Shown: positions 1 through 5,103 of the stretch, piece after piece
Layout: each line of letters opens with the position of its first letter
Position numbering within the stretch: the stretch's first letter is position 1
DNA from: Acetobacteraceae bacterium
GTDB lineage: Bacteria; Pseudomonadota; Alphaproteobacteria; Acetobacterales; Acetobacteraceae
NCBI GenBank assembly: GCA_947475475.1
Contig: CANJOG010000183.1
Span: forward strand, 1-5,103
Length of the DNA: 5,103 bases
Reading direction: 5' to 3'
Notes under the pieces: model-generated
Database searches by the model: none
What the model was told of the DNA's origin: nothing
What the model saw: the letters and a program-made list of their open reading frames with translations, nothing else
Position numbers and translations under genes: made by a program

Positions 1-115
1 GCCTGCCGGCAACCGCGACGCAGGCGCCCTCCTCGGCAAACAGCTTCGACGAGGCGCGGCCGATGCCGCCCGTCCCGCCAGTGATAAAGGCAACCTTGTC
101 CTTGAGACGATTCAT
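1..115 (-). CDS. SDR family NAD(P)-dependent oxidoreductase, N-terminal fragment (gene continues beyond the left edge)
   Basis: Thirty-eight codons are visible, from the ATG at 115-113 reading leftward off the window. The peptide opens with MNRLKDKVAFITGGTGGIG: a first beta strand (KVAFIT) followed by the glycine-rich TGxxxGIG dinucleotide-binding motif at residues 12-19. It then continues into helix alpha-1 and the second strand (CVAVAGR, residues 32-38). This is the standard start of a classical short-chain dehydrogenase/reductase, a cytosolic NAD(P)(H)-dependent oxidoreductase. The Arg at residue 38, after the second strand, lies in the region that often sets NADP(H) preference, but cofactor and substrate cannot be decided from this piece. 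The active-site Ser-Tyr-Lys residues lie outside the window. A purine-rich GGGGGAAG ends two bases before the ATG and can serve as ribosome binding site. A weak promoter candidate on the same strand is TTGCCA (182-177), 16 bp, TAGGCT (160-155). The family call is firm; the specific reaction is unknown. Confidence 0.93.
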   Translation of the reverse strand, partial: MNRLKDKVAFITGGTGGIGRASSKLFAEEGACVAVAGR

Positions 116-212
116 CGCTTCCCCCGCCAGGCTGGCATTAGATTTGTCGGACCAAGCCTAGCCGCTCCGCCGGTGCTGGCAAACCCACCCACCCGCACGG
201 GGTCCAGCCCGT

Positions 213-2234
213 TCAGCGCGATGTCTGCCCAGCCGCCTCGGACATCTCCGGCAGCAGCGGCAACAGACGGTGCAGATCGCGCTCGGCGACGCAGCAGAGA
301 TAATGCCGCACTTGCGGCGCATCGCCCTTCTGCTCCGGCAGCGGCAGCCCGTCAGGGCCAAGCGGCAGCGCCGCCAGCCCCAGCGCGCCATAGACGCGCA
401 GGCTGCGCAGATCGGCCCGCCACACCGCCGGGTCCAGTCCTTCCTGGGCCGCCAGATCGCGCAGGCGCCAGATCGCCGAGCTACGATCGGTTTCCGCCCC
501 TGCCTCGCCCAATCCGAGCAACACGCCATGCACACGGCGGAACGGAATTCCCGCGCGCTCCGCCTCGCCCAGGATCAGCCCCTCGGCATCCAGAGGCGGT
601 GTGCCGCCAAGGGCCACATAGCGTTCCTGTGCCGCAGCATCCCAGGCCAGATAGGAGACACTCCCCGGCCGCATCAGTCGCCCGACGGCAACCAGCAACG
701 CCAGCACCGTCACCGCGACGATGAAACGCACGGAATTGGGCAGTTCGGGTGAGATGATAATTTCCCACCAGCTCGCATCCGCCAGGCCACGCATATTGTG
801 CGCGAAAGCGGCCAGAGCCAGCGCGCAGACCACCAGCGCGAACAGCGGCAATGCCGTGCCGACTTGCAAAGTTCCGGTGAACATCCGCGCTCCGCGATAA
901 AATGCCGAGCGGAAGGGCGCGATCAGCATCATCGAGACGAACAACACGCCGGGAATCCACACATCCTGGCCCTGCGCCGCGGTAATTCCCGCGGCCGCCA
1001 GCAGCAGCACCAGCGTCGTGCCCCAGGCCAACGTCACCCGATTGGTCAAGCCAATGGAGAGCACCATCAGCGCCGCGCCAATCACCGAGGGCAGCAACTG
1101 GTTGGCATTCTGCGCCATGTCGCCGAAATCCGGATCGATCCAGGACAGGTCCGAGGGCAGCGCCACGATGCTCAGCGCCATCAGCAGCACGCCGCACAGG
1201 GCGACGATGCCGGTGGCAACGCCAATGGCGAAATCCGCCTCACCCCAGCGGCTCATCGTGCGTGCGCCACGGCCGATCTTCGTCCCGCGCAGCAGCGAGC
1301 CGCCACGGATGATCAGCTCATTGCCGGTGAACAGCGAGCCGGCAAAGAACAGCGGAATGATGTAGTAATACAGCCGGAAAACCACGATGGCGCCAAGAAT
1401 GGTCGGCGCGTCGAGATAGGGCGACAGGCCGAGCAGCATGGCGCCGTCGAACACGCCAATCCCGCCCGGCAGCGTCGCCGCCAGACCCGCCGTATAGGAG
1501 GCGAGATAGACCGCGAGGAAGTGGAAGAATGTCAGCCCCGGCACTGGCGGCAGCAGCGTGTAGAAAATCGCCGCCGTGACCGCGACATCCACTGTCGCCA
1601 GCGCCACCTGGATGAAAGCCATGGAGAGATGCGGCAACTCGATCTCATGGCCCATGATCCGCCGCTTGCCGAGCACCTTGGACAAGGTCACGTAGGCCAG
1701 CACAATGGCGAACAGTACAATGCCAATGGCGGTGAACGCCCAGCGCGGCAATTTGTCACCGAAGAAGGGCACGCCTTCAGGAATGGCGACCAGAATGACG
1801 CCGCCGAGCACCATGCCACCCAGCCCGAAGGTCAACGAGCAGAACGCCACCACCTTGCCAATCTGCAAAGGCGTCAGCCCCCACAAGGCATAAAGCCGGT
1901 AGCGCACGGCCGCACCCGACACCGCGGCAAAGCCGAGATTATGCGCCAGCGTATAGGCGCAGAACGAGGCGAAGGTGACTCGCCAATAGCTCACACGATG
2001 CCCGGCATAGATGGTGCCGAGCTGGTCGTAGAAAGTCAGCACCCAATAGGACACGAAGGTCCACAACGCCGCGATCAGTAGCGAATGGGTCGGAATCTTG
2101 CCCAATGACGCCGTGATATCCGCCAGCTTGAGATGGGCGAATTCCTTGTGCACCACATAAATGGCGCCAAAGAGCAGAAATACGCCCAACACCGTGGGCA
2201 GGTTCTTGAGCAGTTTGGAGAGGATGGCGCGCAC
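213..2234 (-). CDS. MprF-like lysylphosphatidylglycerol flippase/synthase-family membrane protein with shortened synthase domain
   Basis: This is a 673-residue integral membrane protein. Residues about 1-310 match the MprF/UPF0104 flippase module: repeated hydrophobic helices (about 12-30, 50-68, 125-150, 166-186, 205-228, 280-303) plus the family signatures GAAVRYRLY (107-115) and LPGGIGVFDGA (255-265). More helices follow (about 333-358, 382-419, 427-440, 457-477, 501-519), giving roughly 14 segments as in full MprF. In the family, this protein moves lysyl-phosphatidylglycerol to the outer leaflet and its cytosolic C-terminus makes that lipid from Lys-tRNA and phosphatidylglycerol. Here the cytosolic tail (about 522-673) is only some 150 residues, roughly half the usual size. 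It resembles the first GNAT-like lobe (LGLGEAG, AIWRLRDLA, YGALGLAALPLG) and then stops, so lysyl transfer is doubtful. The start is GTG at 2234-2232, four bases after the lysK stop, with no good Shine-Dalgarno, which suggests translational coupling. No Met codon lies near by in frame. Fold assignment is strong; synthase activity is not supported. Confidence 0.88.
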   Translation of the reverse strand: MRAILSKLLKNLPTVLGVFLLFGAIYVVHKEFAHLKLADITASLGKIPTHSLLIAALWTFVSYWVLTFYDQLGTIYAGHRVSYWRVTFASFCAYTLAHNLGFAAVSGAAVRYRLYALWGLTPLQIGKVVAFCSLTFGLGGMVLGGVILVAIPEGVPFFGDKLPRWAFTAIGIVLFAIVLAYVTLSKVLGKRRIMGHEIELPHLSMAFIQVALATVDVAVTAAIFYTLLPPVPGLTFFHFLAVYLASYTAGLAATLPGGIGVFDGAMLLGLSPYLDAPTILGAIVVFRLYYYIIPLFFAGSLFTGNELIIRGGSLLRGTKIGRGARTMSRWGEADFAIGVATGIVALCGVLLMALSIVALPSDLSWIDPDFGDMAQNANQLLPSVIGAALMVLSIGLTNRVTLAWGTTLVLLLAAAGITAAQGQDVWIPGVLFVSMMLIAPFRSAFYRGARMFTGTLQVGTALPLFALVVCALALAAFAHNMRGLADASWWEIIISPELPNSVRFIVAVTVLALLVAVGRLMRPGSVSYLAWDAAAQERYVALGGTPPLDAEGLILGEAERAGIPFRRVHGVLLGLGEAGAETDRSSAIWRLRDLAAQEGLDPAVWRADLRSLRVYGALGLAALPLGPDGLPLPEQKGDAPQVRHYLCCVAERDLHRLLPLLPEMSEAAGQTSR

Positions 2235-2238
2235 GATC

Positions 2239-3885
2239 TTAGGCCGTGCGCGCGGCAGCGGAGGTCATGGCGGCTTCCTGGTCGGCAATCAACTTGCCCT
2301 CCAGCGCCTGCTCGATCAGCACCACGGCTTCGGGAATGCCATACAGCGCCACGAAGCCGCCAAAGCGCGGCCCCTCGGCCTGGCCGAGCAACACCTGATA
2401 GAGGCAGCCGAACCAGGCTTTCAACTCCGCGAAAGCGTGGCGCTTGCCAACCTCGAAGACCGCATTCTGAATCGTCTCGGCGGTCGAAGCCGGATCGAGG
2501 GCCACCAGCGTCTGCGCCAGATCCTGCAAGGCCGCGGCTTCGATCTCGCTCGCCGCCCGGAACTGCTTCGCCGGCTTCACGAAATCGCGGTAATATTCGA
2601 TGGCGTGATGCACCAGCCGGTTGAGGAAAGGATTGCTCTCAGGTGTCGCATCCGGGCTGTAGCGGCGGATGAATCCCCAGAGCATTTCCGGCCGGTCCGC
2701 ATTCACCACACTGGCCAGGTTGAGCAGCATGCCGAAGGGGACGGGAACCTCACCATGCTCGGGTAATTTGCCGAGATGGATATGCCAGGCCGGATTGGTG
2801 CGGCGATCGGCCTCTTCCTGGCCGCGTTCCTTGCCGGCATGGGTGAGATATTCATCCACCGCGCGCGGGATCACATCGAAATACAGCCGCTTGGCCCGCT
2901 GCGGCGCATTGTACATGAACTGCGCCAGGCTCTCCGGCGGCGCATAGCGCAGCCAGTCTTCCACCGAGAGGCCGTTGCCCTTGGACTTGCTGATCTTCTG
3001 CCCCTTGTCATCGAGGAACAGCTCATAGGTCATCCCCGCCGGCGGCTTGGCCCCGAGAATGGTGCAAATGCGGCCCGAGAGACGCACCGAATCGATCAGA
3101 TCCTTGCCGGACATTTCGTAATCGACGCCCAGCGCGAACCAGCGCATGGCCCAGTCCGCCTTCCATTGCAGCTTGGCCGCCCCGCCGGTCACTTTCGTCG
3201 TGTAGCTCTGCCCCGTCTCGGGATCGCGCCAGGTGATCGTCCCCGCCGCCAGATCGCGCCCCTCGGTCGGCACCTGCATGACCACGCCGGTCTCGGGATG
3301 GATCGGCAGGATCGGCGAATAAGTGGCGCGGCGATCCGGGCCCAGCGTCGGCAGGATGACCGCCTTCACCTCGTCGTATTTCTCCAGCACGCGCAGCAGC
3401 GCCGCGTCGAACCTTCCGGCGCGGTAATACTCGGTGGCGGAGGCGAATTCGTATTCGAAGCCGAAACTGTCGAGGAAGGAGCGCAGGCGGGCATTATTAT
3501 GCGCGCCGAAACTGTCATGGGTGCCGAACGGGTCGGGAATCCGGGTCAGCGGCTTGCCGAGATAGCCCGCCAGCATCTCCTTGTTCGGCACATTGTCCGG
3601 CACCTTGCGCAGCCCGTCCATGTCGTCACTGAAGGCGAGCAGCTTGGATTTCAGTCCGGTCAGTTCGGTAAAGGCCCGCCGCACCCAGGAGGTCCGTGCC
3701 ACTTCGCCGAACGTGCCGATATGCGGCAGGCCGGAGGGACCATAGCCGGTTTCGAACAGCGCTTCGGTCTTGCCGAGGGCGGCCATACGCTCCGCCACGG
3801 CATTGGCCTCCTCGAACGGCCAGGCTTTCGGCACGCCGGCGGCGGCAGGGGTGGCAGGACGATTGTTACGAACTGTATCTGACAT
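2239..3885 (-). CDS. lysK: Lysine--tRNA ligase, class I (archaeal-type LysRS)
   Basis: This cytosolic enzyme (548 residues) charges tRNA-Lys with lysine using ATP. It is the class I form, unrelated in fold to the class II LysS of most bacteria. The Rossmann catalytic domain carries the HIGH-type signature GLPHIGT (residues 52-58) and the KMSKS-type loop KISKSKGNG (297-305). Between them lie stretches typical of this family, FETGYGPSG (44-52), QWKADWAMRW (240-249) and DYEMSGKDLIDS (255-266). The alpha-helical C-terminal part, about 320-548, corresponds to the anticodon-binding cage. The length is normal for alphaproteobacterial members and no key motif is missing. The ATG at 3885-3883 is chosen because it leaves a short leader before the conserved AWPFEEA block (residues 21-27), and the frame upstream meets a stop at 3906-3904. 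No Shine-Dalgarno is evident just before it (TTTCCGACCT). It is first in an operon with the MprF-like gene, which could consume Lys-tRNA. It is divergent from the helicase gene. Confidence 0.97.
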   Translation of the reverse strand: MSDTVRNNRPATPAAAGVPKAWPFEEANAVAERMAALGKTEALFETGYGPSGLPHIGTFGEVARTSWVRRAFTELTGLKSKLLAFSDDMDGLRKVPDNVPNKEMLAGYLGKPLTRIPDPFGTHDSFGAHNNARLRSFLDSFGFEYEFASATEYYRAGRFDAALLRVLEKYDEVKAVILPTLGPDRRATYSPILPIHPETGVVMQVPTEGRDLAAGTITWRDPETGQSYTTKVTGGAAKLQWKADWAMRWFALGVDYEMSGKDLIDSVRLSGRICTILGAKPPAGMTYELFLDDKGQKISKSKGNGLSVEDWLRYAPPESLAQFMYNAPQRAKRLYFDVIPRAVDEYLTHAGKERGQEEADRRTNPAWHIHLGKLPEHGEVPVPFGMLLNLASVVNADRPEMLWGFIRRYSPDATPESNPFLNRLVHHAIEYYRDFVKPAKQFRAASEIEAAALQDLAQTLVALDPASTAETIQNAVFEVGKRHAFAELKAWFGCLYQVLLGQAEGPRFGGFVALYGIPEAVVLIEQALEGKLIADQEAAMTSAAARTA

Positions 3886-3954
3886 AGGTCGGAAACTAGC
3901 GCATCATCGCGCCTGGGGAAATCTCCGCCGATGTTAAACCTCATCCAGACGCTT

Positions 3955-3969
3955 TGACGCGACGCGTCA
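3955..3969. promoter_or_regulatory. Perfect 15-bp palindrome in the divergent lysK/helicase intergenic region (candidate operator)
   Basis: TGACGCG-A-CGCGTCA is an exact inverted repeat with 7-bp arms and a one-base centre. It lies 69 bp upstream of the lysK ATG and 19 bp upstream of the helicase ATG. It is too tight to form an RNA hairpin of normal loop size, so a binding site for a dimeric regulator is the likelier reading. A TTGACG hexamer (3954-3959) overlaps its left arm. If used as a -35 box with TACAGC (3976-3981, 16-bp spacing) as a poor -10, transcription of the helicase would begin at about its start codon. The symmetry is seen directly; the regulatory role and the promoter are inference, and no known regulator is recognised. 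Confidence 0.4.
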
Positions 3970-3988
3970 CTCCGTTACAGCAGGGCGA

Positions 3989-5103
3989 ATGCCATCGCCA
4001 CCCGCTCCCGGCCCGCCCGCTCCAGGCCCATCCGGACCCGACCAGCCCATCCTGCCCGAGGCGCCCGCCCTGGTGGCGGGCTTTGGCCGCGCCACCATCC
4101 TGACGCCGGAAGGCGAATTGCTGGTCCTGCAATCGCGCGAGGCGATCGCCCGGCTGCGCCAGTTGCCACCACCGCTGCTGGTGCACGGCCCGGCGACGAT
4201 GAAACGCCTCGGCGTGCGCGGCATGCCGCATTACGACCTGCTGGACCTCTTCGCCTTCGTCCACCCCGCCCGCCCCCTGGCCCCCACGCCGCGCGGTCTC
4301 GCTCTGGCTCTGGAACTGGACCCTCCGCAGGACGCCGAGGACGAGGCCGCCCTGCTGCCGGAAGCGGCCTTGCTGCTGCTCCGCCGCCTGCGCGAGGGCC
4401 GCTATCTGCCGCTGAACCGGGACGCCGCCCCGCTCGCCGCCCGCATGGGCGCCGCCGGCTGGAGCTGGGCGCCGTTCGTCACCGCCGCCCTTGGGCAGCC
4501 CAACGCCGCGGCCTCCACCGAGCCCTACAAAGTGTGGAAATTCCTTCCCGAATGGGAGGAGGCCGCGCCACCTCCACTGCCCTCCTCCAACGACGTCCGC
4601 CCCGCCGAAGCCCGCGCCCGGCTGGCCGACATGCTCGGCCCCGGCGCCGAGCAGCGCCCCGGGCAGGCCGATTACGCCGATGCCGCCACCGCCGCCTTCG
4701 CCCCCCGCCCGGCGCGCGGCGATCCCACCATCGTGCTCGCCGAGGCCGGCACCGGGACCGGCAAAACGCTCGGCTATATCGCCCCGGCCAGCCTCTGGGC
4801 GGAACGCAATCACGGCGCTGTCTGGATCAGCACCTATACCCGCCACCTGCAGCGCCAGATCGATTCCGAACTCGCCCGCCTCTACCCGGACCCGGCCAAG
4901 CGCCGCAGCCGCGTGGTGGTCCGCAAGGGCCGCGAGAATTATCTCTGCCTGCTGAATCTTGAGGATTCCGTCGGCGGCGCGCTCGCCGTCCGCCCCGGCG
5001 AGACCATCGGCCTCGGTCTGATCGCCCGCTGGGCCATGGTCACCGCCGATGGCGACATCCAGGGCGGCGACCTGCCCGGCTGGTTCGGCGATCTGTTCGG
5101 CCA
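3989..5103 (+). CDS. DinG/YoaA-family ATP-dependent DNA helicase (XPD-like, superfamily 2), N-terminal part; gene continues beyond the right edge
   Basis: The frame is open from the ATG at 3989 to the window end (371 codons plus two bases). Helicase signatures come in the expected order: a Q-motif-like RPGQADYADA (residues 223-232), Walker A EAGTGTGKT (252-260, with AEAGTGTGKTLGY around it), motif Ia STYTRHLQRQ (281-290), and RKGRENYLC (312-320). The Cys there (codon 4946-4948) fits the first ligand of the [4Fe-4S] cluster; the other three cysteines and the DEAH box would lie downstream. Relatives unwind DNA 5' to 3' and act in repair and on R-loops. The first 220 or so residues precede the helicase core and include YDLLDLFAFV (82-91) and PTPRGLA (99-105), which I associate with alphaproteobacterial members of the family; their function is unknown. 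The leader (residues 1-27) is proline-rich. A weak AGGG (3982-3985) precedes the ATG, and a stop lies upstream in frame at 3935. A GTG at 4073, with GAGG at 4058-4061, is an alternative start. Confidence 0.93.
   Translation, partial: MPSPPAPGPPAPGPSGPDQPILPEAPALVAGFGRATILTPEGELLVLQSREAIARLRQLPPPLLVHGPATMKRLGVRGMPHYDLLDLFAFVHPARPLAPTPRGLALALELDPPQDAEDEAALLPEAALLLLRRLREGRYLPLNRDAAPLAARMGAAGWSWAPFVTAALGQPNAAASTEPYKVWKFLPEWEEAAPPPLPSSNDVRPAEARARLADMLGPGAEQRPGQADYADAATAAFAPRPARGDPTIVLAEAGTGTGKTLGYIAPASLWAERNHGAVWISTYTRHLQRQIDSELARLYPDPAKRRSRVVVRKGRENYLCLLNLEDSVGGALAVRPGETIGLGLIARWAMVTADGDIQGGDLPGWFGDLFG

Noticed and set aside
158..535. A possible frameshift that would restore the missing end of the MprF synthase domain
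   Set aside because: The alternative minus-strand frame here is Cys/Arg-rich with nothing like the second GNAT lobe. The SDR gene begins at 115, leaving no room for about 200 more residues.
798..2081. 427-codon open frame on the plus strand, opposite the MprF-like gene
   Set aside because: The peptide is rich in Gln, Arg and His with no domain-like pattern. It lies wholly antisense to a well-supported membrane protein and is a codon-bias shadow.
2776..3882. 368-codon open frame on the plus strand, opposite lysK
   Set aside because: It is fully antisense to a gene with intact class I LysRS motifs. Its translation shows no recognisable motif, and long antisense frames are expected in GC-rich genes.
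3954..3981. TTGACG / TACAGC as a firm sigma-70 promoter for the helicase
   Set aside because: The -10 match is only three of six bases and would give a leaderless message. It is noted under the palindrome but is too weak to list as its own feature.
3941..4846. 301-codon open frame on the minus strand, opposite the helicase
   Set aside because: It is very Gly/Ala-rich and low in complexity. It overlaps the Walker A region of the helicase on the other strand, which is the real coding frame.
4491..4962. Two plus-strand frames of 142-154 codons inside the helicase gene
   Set aside because: They are Pro/Arg/Ala-rich out-of-frame readings of the same DNA. The third plus frame carries the Q-motif-like element, Walker A and motif Ia without interruption.

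Overview
The window suggests a high-GC alphaproteobacterium, possibly of the Acetobacteraceae/Rhodospirillales type. The evidence is the GC-rich third codon positions, a class I (archaeal-type) lysyl-tRNA synthetase, which among bacteria is mainly an alphaproteobacterial and spirochaete trait, and a DinG-family helicase with a long N-terminal extension. The lineage is an inference; no rRNA or other direct marker is present.

Layout. Three genes read leftward and one reads rightward. At the left edge (1-115, minus) is the first 38 codons of a short-chain dehydrogenase/reductase. A 97-bp gap (116-212) separates it from a 673-residue MprF-like membrane protein (213-2234, minus). That gene begins with GTG only four bases after the TAA stop of lysK, the class I lysyl-tRNA synthetase (2239-3885, minus), so the two almost certainly form an operon. 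A 103-bp divergent intergenic region (3886-3988) holds a perfect 15-bp palindrome. From 3989 a rightward DinG/YoaA-family ATP-dependent helicase runs off the window end; its first 371 codons are visible and free of stops.

How the genes may work together. MprF enzymes transfer lysine from Lys-tRNA to phosphatidylglycerol and flip the product across the membrane, so coupling to a lysyl-tRNA synthetase is an attractive functional pairing. However, this MprF-like protein keeps the multi-helix membrane region and only about one of the two GNAT-like lobes of the synthase domain. It may therefore be a flippase or a diverged relative rather than a bifunctional enzyme. The helicase (DNA repair, R-loop and G-quadruplex processing in known relatives) and the SDR have no evident link to it.

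No tRNA, rRNA, insertion sequence, CRISPR array, attachment site or phage gene was seen. I found no clearly new multi-gene system. The most interesting items are the shortened MprF coupled to lysK, the divergent palindrome, and the unassigned N-terminal region of the helicase.
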